From an uncultured beta proteobacterium (GTDB lineage Bacteria > Pseudomonadota > Gammaproteobacteria > Burkholderiales > Burkholderiaceae), in the NCBI GenBank assembly GCA_903845455.1, contig CAIMXN010000071.1, forward strand, positions 1 through 32,917: a stretch of DNA of 32,917 bases, in the 5' to 3' direction. Positions 1 to 7,836 of the stretch are shown here, in pieces (position 1 is the stretch's first letter; the number at the start of each line of letters is the position of its first letter). A program made the translations under genes and the position numbers. The notes beneath the pieces were generated by a model. It searched no databases and had not been told where the DNA came from. It saw nothing but the letters and a program-made list of their open reading frames with translations.

Positions 1-1
1 G

Positions 2-496
2 ATTCCGGATGGGCAAGAAAGTCAGGCAGATGACGCACCTTTGTCCAAGGTTTGGCATAGCGTAGTTGAGGTGGCTAAATCGAATACAGCAAAGGTTTGG
101 CATGACGAGTTTGATTTGAATTTCATTAGTGTTGGCCGTCCAAATGTGGTCCTTAATGGTTCTTTTTATGTGGCTGGCCATTTAAATGAGAGGCCATTAG
201 TCGAGATTCGTCGTGCCTTACAACTGTTTGGTCTTGAGGCAGCACAGGAAGTTACCGAGACGGAGGATCATATTTCTGCCTTATGTGAGGTGATGCGTTA
301 CCTGATAGCTGGGGATGATGTAGAGATATCAAACCTTACAAATCAAAGGGTCTTTTTTAATGACCATATCCGTCCTTGGTATGACGAGTTATGCGATGCA
401 ATTGAGGGTATTCCCGAGATGCATCTGTACCATCCCGTTGCCGCCTTGACCAGAGAATTTCTAGCCATTGAAGGACAGAGTTTCGACATGATCTGA
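2..496 (+). CDS. TorD/NarJ-like molybdoenzyme chaperone (5' truncated by window edge)
   Basis: Cytoplasmic chaperone of the TorD/DmsD/NarJ type, expected to bind the twin-arginine leader of the molybdoenzyme subunit encoded downstream and hold it until its cofactor is inserted. The ORF track starts at a TTG at 41, but the frame is open to the left edge (IPDGQESQADDAP precedes it), so the true start lies outside the window. Visible family traits are an all-helical composition and the segment FFNDHIRPWYDELCDAIE, which resembles the conserved 'H-x-x-P-W' helix of TorD-like proteins. Its position just ahead of a formate dehydrogenase operon supports the role. The exact client is inferred from neighbourhood only. 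Confidence 0.75.
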   Translation: MPDGQESQADDAPLSKVWHSVVEVAKSNTAKVWHDEFDLNFISVGRPNVVLNGSFYVAGHLNERPLVEIRRALQLFGLEAAQEVTETEDHISALCEVMRYLIAGDDVEISNLTNQRVFFNDHIRPWYDELCDAIEGIPEMHLYHPVAALTREFLAIEGQSFDMI

Positions 497-545
497 TGTT
501 GCATTGCATCAAAAAATTATTTGTTATATAAATGTCAAAAGTGCC

Positions 546-573
546 ATTTCCATTTACACTTGATGGAAATCAA
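546..573. promoter_or_regulatory. FNR/Anr-type site upstream of the fdh operon
   Basis: TTGAT-GGAA-ATCAA at 560-573 is an exact match to the FNR/Anr consensus TTGAT-N4-ATCAA. It overlaps a second dyad, ATTTCCAT (546-553) with ATGGAAAT (563-570). The site is centred about 30 bp upstream of the ATG at 597. A TATATA-like -10 candidate lies upstream at 525-530, which would put the FNR site downstream of transcription start, a position more typical of repression than activation. The match is seen; binding and its sign are inference. Confidence 0.55.
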
Positions 574-596
574 GAATAACGAAACAGGAGCATGCC

Positions 597-818
597 ATGA
601 GTACTAAATCTACAACTGCATCTAGAGAAGAGAGCAAACCTTCTCGCCGAAAGTTTTTTATCGGGGCGAGCGCTGCTGTTGGTGCTGTGGCTGTTGCGTC
701 ACAAACTACTATTGGCAAAGCAGTCATTCAAGAAATTGGTAGCAGCGTGCAGGGTAAAGATGATGGTTATCAGCTATCTGAGCATGTTCGTAAGTACTAC
801 AACACTACCTTGCTGTAA
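597..818 (+). CDS. Formate dehydrogenase region TAT-target small protein
   Basis: A 73-residue protein with a twin-arginine leader: SRRKFFIG followed by a hydrophobic Ala/Val stretch at about residues 16-36. The short mature part ends in HVRKYYNTTLL. This matches the small 'formate dehydrogenase region TAT target' proteins that commonly precede the catalytic subunit gene in proteobacterial fdh operons; their role is not established. An ACAGGAG ribosome site 6-7 bases before the ATG at 597 supports the start. It is the first gene after the FNR-like site and lies 70 bp before the catalytic subunit, so co-transcription is likely. Confidence 0.85.
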   Translation: MSTKSTTASREESKPSRRKFFIGASAAVGAVAVASQTTIGKAVIQEIGSSVQGKDDGYQLSEHVRKYYNTTLL

Positions 819-888
819 TTGATCAATACCGTTTTATGCCATTCATTGTTTTTCTATAAATAAAAAAATTCTTTCTCAGGGACAACAT

Positions 889-3873
889 ATGAGTCTGACT
901 CGTAAATCCAATACCCCACAAAGCAGCCGTTCAGTACCTAGCTCCCGTTTAATCGGCAGCCTCTCGCGTGGACTTAAGGCTGCAGTGCCAACCATGGATC
1001 GCCGTACCTTCTTGAAACGTTCAGGGGTGGGTGTGGGTGCCGGTATTGCTGCTAGCCAATTAAGTTTGGTGCAAAAAGCGGTAGCAGAACCAAGCAAGGC
1101 CATGTTGGATGGCAAAGGGAAGATCGAAGTTAAACGCTCTATTTGCACCCACTGCTCAGTGGGTTGTGCGGTTGATGCTACTGTTGAGAATGGTGTATGG
1201 GTTCGTCAAGACCCCGTATTTGATTCCCCTATTAACCTAGGTGCTCATTGCGCTAAAGGTGCAGCTCTTCGTGAGCATGGACATGGTGATTTCCGTTTAC
1301 GTTACCCAATGAAATTGGTGAACGGTAAGTACGAAAGAATTTCTTGGGATCAGGCTTTAACTGAGATTTCTGCGCAGATGAAAGATCTTCGCACCAAGTA
1401 CAGCCCTGATTCACTGTTCTTCATTGGCTCTTCTAAGCATAACAACGAACAAGCTTATTTATTACGTAAGTGGGTTTCATTCTTTGGAACCAACAATACA
1501 GACCATCAGGCACGTATTTGTCACTCCACCACGGTTGCAGGTGTTGCTAATACCTGGGGCTATGGTGCGATGACCAATAGCTATAACGACATGATGAACT
1601 CCAAGGCAGCTTTGTACATTGGTTCAAATGCGGCTGAAGCCCATCCAGTGTCCATGCTCAGTCTTTTACATGCTAAAGAAAATGGCTGCAAAGTGATCGT
1701 GGTCGACCCACGTTACACCCGTACAGCAGCGAAGTCTGACCAGTATGTCCGGATTCGCTCTGGAACAGATATTCCTTTCTTGTTTGGTGTTCTGTATCAC
1801 ATCTTCAATAACGGCTGGGAAGATAAGAAGTACATCAACGACCGCGTATACGGTATGGATGAGATTCGCAAAGAAGTGATGGAAAAGTGGACACCAGCAA
1901 ATGTCGAGGCCGCCTGTGGCGTGCCAGAAGCACAGATGTATCAAGTTGCTGAGACCATGGCCAAGAATCGCCCAAGCACTTTAGTTTGGTGTATGGGTCA
2001 AACCCAGCACACCATTGGTAATGCCATGGTTCGTGCATCGTGCATCGTGCAATTAGCACTGGGTAATATTGGTAAGTCCGGCGGCGGCGCTAATATTTTC
2101 CGCGGTCACGATAACGTGCAAGGCGCAACAGACGTTGGTCCTAATCCCGATTCATTGCCTGGCTACTATGGCCTTGCTGCAGGATCATGGAAGCATTTTG
2201 CTAGCGTCTGGGGTGTTGATTATGAGTGGATTAAAGGTCGTTATGCGCCTGACATGATGGAGAAGTCTGGCACGACAGTGTCTCGTTGGGTAGATGCTGT
2301 GCTCGAAAAGAGTGACATGATTGATCAGCAAACCAATGTGAAGGGCTTGTTCTTCTGGGGTCATGCACCTAATTCACAAACGCGCGGTCTTGATATGAAG
2401 CGTGCGATGGATAAATTAGATCTGCTGGTAGTGGTAGATCCATACCCAAGTGCTACTGCAGCAATGGCAGCAATGCCTCCAGCAGAAGGACATGCGGTTA
2501 ATAAAAACCGTAATGTTTACTTGTTACCAGCAACAACCCAGTTTGAAACTTCGGGTTCAGCAACAGCTTCAAATCGCTCTTTGCAGTGGCGTGAAAAAGT
2601 TATTGATCCATTATTTGAGTCTGTTCCTGACCACGTCCTCATGCAAGCATTTGCTGATCGCCTTGGTTTTGGACAAGAGCTATCTAAAAATTACAAGATG
2701 CTGAGCTCTAAGTTTGCTGGCAAGCAGTGGAGAGAACCACAGATTGAAGATATCTTGCGTGAGATTAATCGCTCATGCTGGACGATTGGTTACACCGGTC
2801 AAACCCCAGAGCGCCTTAAAGCACATATGCGCATGGTGGGTGTATTTGATCCTAAAACTTTGAAGTCCCGTGGCGGCGTTGATCCAGTCTCTGGCTACGA
2901 TACTGCTGGTGATTACTATGGTTTGCCTTGGCCTTGCTATGGCACGGCGGCAATCAAGCATCCTGGATCGCCTAACCTCTATGACACTAGTAAGAGCTTG
3001 ATGGAGGGTGGTGGTAACTTCCGTGCCAACTTTGGTGTCGAGAAAGACGGTAAGAATTTATTGGCTGAAGATGGTTCTTACTCTAAGGGCTCTGCCATTA
3101 CTACTGGCTACCCAGAGTTTGATCATGTCTTGATGAAGAAATTGGGTTGGTGGGATCAGCTTACCGAAGATGAGAAAAAACTCGCTGAAGGTAAAAACTG
3201 GAAGACAGATTTATCCGGTGGTATTCAGCGCGTTGTAATGAAAAATGGCTGCCATCCATTTGGTAATGCGAAGGCAAGAGCAGTGGTCTGGAACTTCCCA
3301 GATGCGATTCCAATTCATCGCGAGGCTTTGTACAGCACCAATGAGCCCATGATGCGTAAGTATCCAACTGCAGCCGATCGGAAAAATTTCTGGCGTTTAC
3401 CAACGTTGTACAAAACAATTCAAGATCAAAACTTGTCTGAGAAGCTATATGAGAAGTTCCCCATCATTCTGACTTCTGGCCGTCTGGTCGAATATGAGGG
3501 TGGTGGCGATGAGACTCGTGCGAATCCATGGTTAGCTGAGTTGCAACAAGAAAACTTTGTAGAGATCAACCCCAAAGCAGCACAGGCCCGTGGCATTAAA
3601 AACTGGGATTACGTTTGGGTTAAATCACCAACTGGAGCCAAGATTAAGGTGCGTGCATTGGTAACTGAGCGCGTTGATCAGGGAACTGCATTTGTGCCAT
3701 TCCACTTTGCCGGCTGGTGGCAAGGCGTTGACTTGCGTAAATACTACCCTGAGGGTGCCGCCCCGATTATTCAGGGTGAAGCGGTTAATACTGCAACCAC
3801 TTATGGTTACGACATGGTGACGATGATGCAAGAAACCAAAACGACCATGTGCCAAATCGAAAAATTTGCCTAA
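889..3873 (+). CDS. fdhA: Formate dehydrogenase catalytic (alpha) subunit, Cys-type
   Basis: Molybdopterin (bis-MGD) oxidoreductase that oxidises formate to CO2 and passes electrons to the Fe-S subunit. At 994 residues it has the usual size. An RR leader (MDRRTFLKRSG, residues 36-46) predicts Tat export to the periplasmic side. The N-terminal [4Fe-4S] ligands are C86, C89, C93 and C121, with K123 in the CxK motif just after. The metal ligand is C211 in ARICHSTTVAG, the position held by selenocysteine in E. coli FdnG; no in-frame TGA is needed, and H212 follows. The start at 889 has CAGGGA upstream; a second Met at residue 36 would still keep the leader, so the extra N-terminal 35 residues are less certain. 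Mo or W cannot be told from sequence, but tungstate transport genes lie nearby. Confidence 0.95.
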   Translation: MSLTRKSNTPQSSRSVPSSRLIGSLSRGLKAAVPTMDRRTFLKRSGVGVGAGIAASQLSLVQKAVAEPSKAMLDGKGKIEVKRSICTHCSVGCAVDATVENGVWVRQDPVFDSPINLGAHCAKGAALREHGHGDFRLRYPMKLVNGKYERISWDQALTEISAQMKDLRTKYSPDSLFFIGSSKHNNEQAYLLRKWVSFFGTNNTDHQARICHSTTVAGVANTWGYGAMTNSYNDMMNSKAALYIGSNAAEAHPVSMLSLLHAKENGCKVIVVDPRYTRTAAKSDQYVRIRSGTDIPFLFGVLYHIFNNGWEDKKYINDRVYGMDEIRKEVMEKWTPANVEAACGVPEAQMYQVAETMAKNRPSTLVWCMGQTQHTIGNAMVRASCIVQLALGNIGKSGGGANIFRGHDNVQGATDVGPNPDSLPGYYGLAAGSWKHFASVWGVDYEWIKGRYAPDMMEKSGTTVSRWVDAVLEKSDMIDQQTNVKGLFFWGHAPNSQTRGLDMKRAMDKLDLLVVVDPYPSATAAMAAMPPAEGHAVNKNRNVYLLPATTQFETSGSATASNRSLQWREKVIDPLFESVPDHVLMQAFADRLGFGQELSKNYKMLSSKFAGKQWREPQIEDILREINRSCWTIGYTGQTPERLKAHMRMVGVFDPKTLKSRGGVDPVSGYDTAGDYYGLPWPCYGTAAIKHPGSPNLYDTSKSLMEGGGNFRANFGVEKDGKNLLAEDGSYSKGSAITTGYPEFDHVLMKKLGWWDQLTEDEKKLAEGKNWKTDLSGGIQRVVMKNGCHPFGNAKARAVVWNFPDAIPIHREALYSTNEPMMRKYPTAADRKNFWRLPTLYKTIQDQNLSEKLYEKFPIILTSGRLVEYEGGGDETRANPWLAELQQENFVEINPKAAQARGIKNWDYVWVKSPTGAKIKVRALVTERVDQGTAFVPFHFAGWWQGVDLRKYYPEGAAPIIQGEAVNTATTYGYDMVTMMQETKTTMCQIEKFA

Positions 3874-3900
3874 GTTAAAAAATAAAGTCAGGAGAACACA

Positions 3901-4557
3901 ATGGCAAGAATGAAATTTATTTGTGATACCGAGCGTTGTATTGAGTGCAACGGTTGTGTCACTGCCTGTAAGAACGAGAACGAAGTTCCTTGGGGTGTTA
4001 ATCGTCGTCGTGTAGTGACGGTGAATGACGGGATTATTGGCCAAGAAAAATCTGTCTCCGTAGCTTGTATGCATTGTTCAGATGCCCCTTGTATGGCTGT
4101 ATGCCCAGTAGATTGCTTCTATCGCACTGACGAAGGTGTGGTCTTGCATGACAAGGACATCTGTATTGGCTGTGGTTATTGCTCATTTGCATGCCCATTT
4201 GGCGCACCTCAATTCTTGAGCAAAGGCGCTTTTGGTGTACGTAGCAAGATGGATAAGTGCACATTCTGTAGTGGTGGACCAGAGGCGAACGGCAGTGTGT
4301 CTGAGTTTGAGAAGTATGGCCGTAACCGTTTGGCAGAAGGTAAGCTGCCTTTATGTGCCGAGATGTGCTCGACTAAAGCCTTAATTGGTGGTGACAGTGA
4401 TGTGATTACCGGCATCTTTAATCAGCGAGTTGCTATCCGTGAAAAAAATGGTAAGTACCCTGGTGCTAAAGCTTTTGGTTGGTCTACGGCTTATGGTGGT
4501 CCAGATACTCCTATGCCAAGCGCAACGCCTGCAGACAAAATTCCAGGAGTCAAATAA
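3901..4557 (+). CDS. fdhB: Formate dehydrogenase iron-sulfur (beta) subunit
   Basis: Electron-transfer subunit with four [4Fe-4S] clusters that relays electrons from the catalytic subunit to the membrane cytochrome. At 218 residues the Cys sets are clear: C13/C16/C19/C23, C56/C59/C64/C68, C88/C91/C94/C98 and C120/C123/C152/C156. It has no Tat leader, so it probably rides across the membrane with the alpha subunit, as is known for this family. Unlike E. coli FdnH it has no C-terminal membrane helix, so docking to the cytochrome must be through soluble contacts. An AGGAGA site sits 6 bases before the ATG. Its stop codon overlaps the next gene's start (TAATG). Confidence 0.95.
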   Translation: MARMKFICDTERCIECNGCVTACKNENEVPWGVNRRRVVTVNDGIIGQEKSVSVACMHCSDAPCMAVCPVDCFYRTDEGVVLHDKDICIGCGYCSFACPFGAPQFLSKGAFGVRSKMDKCTFCSGGPEANGSVSEFEKYGRNRLAEGKLPLCAEMCSTKALIGGDSDVITGIFNQRVAIREKNGKYPGAKAFGWSTAYGGPDTPMPSATPADKIPGVK

Positions 4558-4793
4558 TGAAATTTAATTTCAAAACTTTTGGATTATTTTTGGTGACAGG
4601 ATTGCTTTTGGTGGCTTGCTCTGAACCCCCTGAGATTGCTGCTAAGGCTGCCAAACGTCCTGATGTTGCTCCATATATGGGCGCTGACAGTGGCTTCGTC
4701 ACAAAAGGCTGGATTCCTGGCAATGCAGTGAGTTGGACCGAGGCGATTAACAAGCGCACTCAGGGTCAAAACGAATACAGTCGCGTTAAGTGA
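4557..4793 (+). CDS. Small fdh-operon lipoprotein, function unknown
   Basis: A 78-residue protein starting at the ATG at 4557 inside the TAATG overlap with fdhB; the ORF track's longer version (4479) would run inside fdhB. A lipobox LLVAC places the lipidated Cys at residue 21. The mature part is short and polar, with GWIPGNAVSWTEAINKRTQGQNEY as its most distinctive segment. The tight coupling between the beta and cytochrome subunits suggests a structural or assembly role in the periplasmic formate dehydrogenase complex. That is inference; I recognise no domain. Confidence 0.8.
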   Translation: MKFNFKTFGLFLVTGLLLVACSEPPEIAAKAAKRPDVAPYMGADSGFVTKGWIPGNAVSWTEAINKRTQGQNEYSRVK

Positions 4794-4840
4794 TCAACTA
4801 AACAACAATAAATAAAACGAAAACGTTTAAGGACATGTGT

Positions 4841-5893
4841 ATGAATCGATCATTCTCTAAAGTTATGCGCACTTTGGTAGTGGCTGCAGGCTTGTCGCTT
4901 ACCCTGGCAAGTGGAATCAGTTTTGCAGAGCGCACCCCCTTGGTGCCACTTCCATCTCCTAGTGGAGTAGATCATCCTTTATATGTACCAGCGAATCCGA
5001 GTAATTTGTCCAAGGGAGATCAAGCGCAATCACAACCTGCTGATTCATCTATTTTTACTGCGCCTAATAGTGATCCAGAAAACTACGTCAGTATTCCTGA
5101 TAGGCAAGCTGGCGTATTGATTCAGAGATCAGGCCAGCAATGGCGCTTGATTCGCAATGGCATTATCACTGTATACGGTGGCTGGTTATTAGCACTTGCT
5201 TTTTTTGGCGTCGTTGCAATGTATACCTTCAAAGGTTCCATTAAGTTGCACGAGCCTCTTTCAGGAGTAAAGGTCAAGCGTTTCAATGGCTTTGATCGTC
5301 TAGTCCACTGGGTGATGGCTGGAAGCTTTTTAGCACTCGCATTTACTGGTTTGATGATCCTGTATGGCAAGTACTTTGCCCTACCTCTGATGGATGGTCT
5401 TACTTATGGCTCCCTCTTGATGGTTTGCAAAAATATTCATAACTTTACTGGCCCCTTATTCACTCTTTGTATTGTCATATTCTTCCTCCTGTTTGTTCGT
5501 AAGAATATTTTTGGCGAGGGAGATATCGCTTGGCTTTTATCTTTCGGTGGAATCTTTTCCGGCAAACATATTCCAGCAGGCTTTTTTAATTTCGGTGAGA
5601 AGGTCTGGTTTTGGTTTGGTATGACCTTATTGGGCTTAGTGATTTCAGGATCTGGTTTTGTGCTTGATATGATCGTGCCTTTCATGCAAATCGAATATCT
5701 ACGCGGCACGATGCAGATTGCTAACATCATTCATAGCTCGGCAGCGCTTTTAATGACAGCTATGGCAATGGGTCATATTTATATCGGTACGATTGGCATG
5801 CAAGGCTCAATTGATGGTATGAAGACTGGCTATGTAGATGCTACCTGGGCTAAAGAGCATCACGAGATTTGGTACAACAAGATTAATAAATAA
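4841..5893 (+). CDS. fdhC: Formate dehydrogenase cytochrome b (gamma) subunit
   Basis: Membrane di-haem cytochrome b subunit that takes electrons from the Fe-S subunit to the quinone pool. I choose the ATG at 4841 rather than 4835: AAGGA at 4829-4833 is only 1 base from the first and 7 from the second, giving 350 residues. A cleavable signal peptide ends near ASGISFA, then comes a periplasmic N-terminal extension of about 80 residues. After this there are five hydrophobic segments, including RLVHWVMAGSFLALAFTGL, NIHNFTGPLF and a last one with HSSAALLMTAMAMGHIY, whose His residues are plausible haem ligands. Length and extension match the formate dehydrogenase gamma family found in proteobacteria with three-subunit enzymes. 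Confidence 0.92.
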   Translation: MNRSFSKVMRTLVVAAGLSLTLASGISFAERTPLVPLPSPSGVDHPLYVPANPSNLSKGDQAQSQPADSSIFTAPNSDPENYVSIPDRQAGVLIQRSGQQWRLIRNGIITVYGGWLLALAFFGVVAMYTFKGSIKLHEPLSGVKVKRFNGFDRLVHWVMAGSFLALAFTGLMILYGKYFALPLMDGLTYGSLLMVCKNIHNFTGPLFTLCIVIFFLLFVRKNIFGEGDIAWLLSFGGIFSGKHIPAGFFNFGEKVWFWFGMTLLGLVISGSGFVLDMIVPFMQIEYLRGTMQIANIIHSSAALLMTAMAMGHIYIGTIGMQGSIDGMKTGYVDATWAKEHHEIWYNKINK

Positions 5894-5903
5894 GGACGAA
5901 GCC

Positions 5904-6173
5904 ATGAAAAAAATCATTGCTTTTACATTCTGCACATTTGCTAGTGTTGCTGCATTTGCAGCCATTCCACCTTTATCGCCAGAAGCCCAAGAAATTGCAA
6001 ACTTGGCTAAAGCAAAGGCAGCGTATGGAGATAAGGTTGGCGCCTATCAGTTATGTCAATCTCAAAACCGTGTGGCCGATCGCTTCAAAGTTGCTGGTAC
6101 GCCAGCTCCAGCGGCTTGTGTAGCACCACCCCCATTTGTACCCCCTGTCGCTGCAGCACCAGTAGCAAAGTAA
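5904..6173 (+). CDS. Small periplasmic protein at the end of the fdh operon, unknown function
   Basis: An 89-residue protein starting at ATG 5904 with AAGGACG about 7 bases upstream; the track's 5838 start lies inside the gamma subunit gene. A signal peptide ends near AAFA, followed by an alpha-helical region with two cysteines (CQSQ and ACVAPP) and a Pro/Ala-rich tail. The two Cys could form a disulfide. It begins 10 bases after the gamma gene, so it is part of the operon. No domain recognised. Its stop directly abuts the stop of the convergent tupC. Confidence 0.75.
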   Translation: MKKIIAFTFCTFASVAAFAAIPPLSPEAQEIANLAKAKAAYGDKVGAYQLCQSQNRVADRFKVAGTPAPAACVAPPPFVPPVAAAPVAK

Positions 6174-6884
6174 CTAATCCGCTAATAGCTCTTGATGCAG
6201 GTAGCGTTTAGCTGCCTGTGTTTGAGGGTTGGAAAAGAAGGGACCTACGGGTCCTTTTTCTTTGATCTCGCCATCATCAATAAAGAGGATGTATTGAGCA
6301 ATTCTTTGTACTTGTGCAAGTTGATGTGAAGAGAAAATTAGTTCAAATCCTTGATCTCTAAATTGACGCATCATGCCCTCAACTTGCTCGGTAGTATTGG
6401 GATCTAAGTTTGCAGTAGGTTCATCTAGCAGGACGATATTGGGTTTTTGCAGTATTGCCCTACCCAAGCAAAGCTTTTGTCTTTCTCCTGCAGATAACTT
6501 GTGCGCAGGGCTATCGGCTAGTCGAATTAAATCAGTCTGCTCAAGAAAGGTATTGATCTGCTTAGTGGTGATGCTGGCATCGGCATCCATCACCATGCTA
6601 AGGTTGGCACGGGCTGACGCTTTAATCAGCGGTGTGTGATGCAAAACAAGCGCGGTCTTTATGGGTGCAAATGAATAGGTAATCACGCCTGAGTCTGGGG
6701 TAATTAAGCCAGCCAACAGCTTGAGCAAGGTTGTTTTGCCTGCCCCATTAGGTCCAATACAGGCGGTAATACGATCGGCTGGAATGATTGCATGAGGAAT
6801 ATTCAGAATGGTTCTGCCGTCGCTCTTTACCAGCACCTCTTTGAGCTCAATGAACTTACCAAATGATTCAGTTTGATTAACCAT
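6174..6884 (-). CDS. tupC: Tungstate ABC transporter ATP-binding protein
   Basis: Cytoplasmic ATPase driving anion import through TupB. Walker A is GPNGAGKTT, the ABC signature is LSAGERQK, Walker B is IVLLDEPT and the switch His is in SSHQ. At 236 residues it is the normal size for a single nucleotide-binding domain. Its start overlaps the end of the permease gene by 8 bases, so the two are translationally coupled. Assignment to tungstate rather than molybdate or another anion rests on the TupB-like partner; the neighbouring formate dehydrogenase is a natural consumer of W or Mo. Confidence 0.85.
   Translation of the reverse strand: MVNQTESFGKFIELKEVLVKSDGRTILNIPHAIIPADRITACIGPNGAGKTTLLKLLAGLITPDSGVITYSFAPIKTALVLHHTPLIKASARANLSMVMDADASITTKQINTFLEQTDLIRLADSPAHKLSAGERQKLCLGRAILQKPNIVLLDEPTANLDPNTTEQVEGMMRQFRDQGFELIFSSHQLAQVQRIAQYILFIDDGEIKEKGPVGPFFSNPQTQAAKRYLHQELLAD
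6237..6259 (+). terminator. Candidate intrinsic terminator for the fdh operon, inside tupC antisense
   Basis: Read on the + strand, GGACC (6241-6245), loop TACG and GGTCC (6250-6254) form a hairpin that can extend by three pairs (one G-T), followed by TTTTTC. Because the fdh operon and tupC abut with no spacer, a + strand terminator would have to lie inside tupC's coding sequence, which is where this is. The structure is seen; activity is inferred. Confidence 0.45.
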
Positions 6885-7572
6885 AGCGGCGTTCCGCGAT
6901 TTGACGAACTGCGAAAGTAAAGAGATTGGCTAGTAAGACAATGAACAGCAGAATCATCCCGAGCGCTAAGGCAAGAGGCAAGTCTCCTTTACTAGTCTCC
7001 AGGGCAATAGCTGTAGTCATGGTGCGGGTAGAGCGGTCAATATTTCCACCCACGATCATGACTGCGCCAACTTCCGAAATCGCTCTTGCCAATCCAGCCA
7101 AAATGGCGATGCTCAATGAGAAGCGACAATCCCAAACTAGCCACTTCAGATAGGATAGGCGGGGCAGATGAAGGGCTAAGAACGAGTCCCTGTGAATGCG
7201 CCAAGAATCTTCCAAGATTTGCCTGCTAAGGGCAGCTATTAAAGGGGTTGTCAGCAGTATTTGGGCAAGGGTCATACCTTTGGTGGTAAAGAGCCATCCC
7301 CAAGAGCCTAGAGGCCCTGTGCGCGAGAGGAGAAGGTACACAACTACACCAACGATCACAGTTGGCACCCCCATCAAGGTATTTAAGGTGATGATGATCC
7401 CTTTTTTACACTTAAACTCTTCGGTTGCCAAGAGAGCCCCTAGCGGGAGCCCCATTAAGGTTCCAAAGAATAGGGCGGTCAGGCTAACCTGTAGGGACAC
7501 TAAAACGATCCCCACCACGCCGCCATCTAAATGGGCTAGAAGTGAGAGGGCGTCTTGAAAGGCTATAAGCAT
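6877..7572 (-). CDS. tupB: Tungstate ABC transporter permease
   Basis: Inner-membrane permease of 231 residues with about five to six hydrophobic segments. The stretch VPTVIVGVVVYLLLSRTGPLG and the cytoplasmic loop ISEVGAVMIVGGNI followed by RTMTTAIALETSKGD are the characteristic TupB sequences and contain the ATPase-docking (EAA-like) loop. The gene is first in a two-gene operon with tupC. The periplasmic binding protein TupA, normally encoded beside these genes, is not in the window. Identification as TupB is from recalled family sequence features, not a search. Confidence 0.87.
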   Translation of the reverse strand: MLIAFQDALSLLAHLDGGVVGIVLVSLQVSLTALFFGTLMGLPLGALLATEEFKCKKGIIITLNTLMGVPTVIVGVVVYLLLSRTGPLGSWGWLFTTKGMTLAQILLTTPLIAALSRQILEDSWRIHRDSFLALHLPRLSYLKWLVWDCRFSLSIAILAGLARAISEVGAVMIVGGNIDRSTRTMTTAIALETSKGDLPLALALGMILLFIVLLANLFTFAVRQIAERRYG

Positions 7573-7638
7573 GCGCTCGATTCTATCAAGGGGATGGCAA
7601 AATGGGTCTAATGCAACTAAATCTTTACATTTTTACCC

Positions 7639-7833
7639 ATGGCTGAGGTTATTTGTCTCTGCAATGAGGTCTGGGATCTCGATTTACGCGAGTACCTTGA
7701 TGCGCACCCTATTAGCTCCATTGAGGAGTTACGGGAACAGGCCTCCATTTGTAATAAGTGCATGCAATGCCAGGAATTGGTTGAAGGCGAGATTTATCAG
7801 GCGCGGATCAGACGCCAGCAAGTACAAGGATAG
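7639..7833 (+). CDS. Bfd-like [2Fe-2S]-binding protein
   Basis: A 64-residue protein with the Cys pattern of bacterioferritin-associated ferredoxins: C6-x-C8, 29 residues, C38-x2-C41, plus an extra C44. This predicts a small [2Fe-2S] domain that can pass electrons, classically to bacterioferritin for iron release; no bacterioferritin gene is visible here, so the partner is unknown. It is divergent from tupB, with a 66-base gap, and ends 3 bases before the next gene, so it probably heads an operon with the EEP hydrolase and cardiolipin synthase. No strong ribosome site is seen before the ATG at 7639. The overlapping ORF at 7571 in another frame is a shadow. Confidence 0.75.
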   Translation: MAEVICLCNEVWDLDLREYLDAHPISSIEELREQASICNKCMQCQELVEGEIYQARIRRQQVQG

Positions 7834-7836
7834 TTG

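Noticed and set aside
889-3873. Selenocysteine-containing formate dehydrogenase
   Set aside because: The ORF is continuous and the ligand position is a Cys codon (C211); no in-frame TGA or SECIS is needed.
3625-4074. 149-aa ORF on the - strand across the fdhA/fdhB junction
   Set aside because: It is antisense to two well-supported genes, has no ribosome site or recognisable motif, and is a frame shadow.
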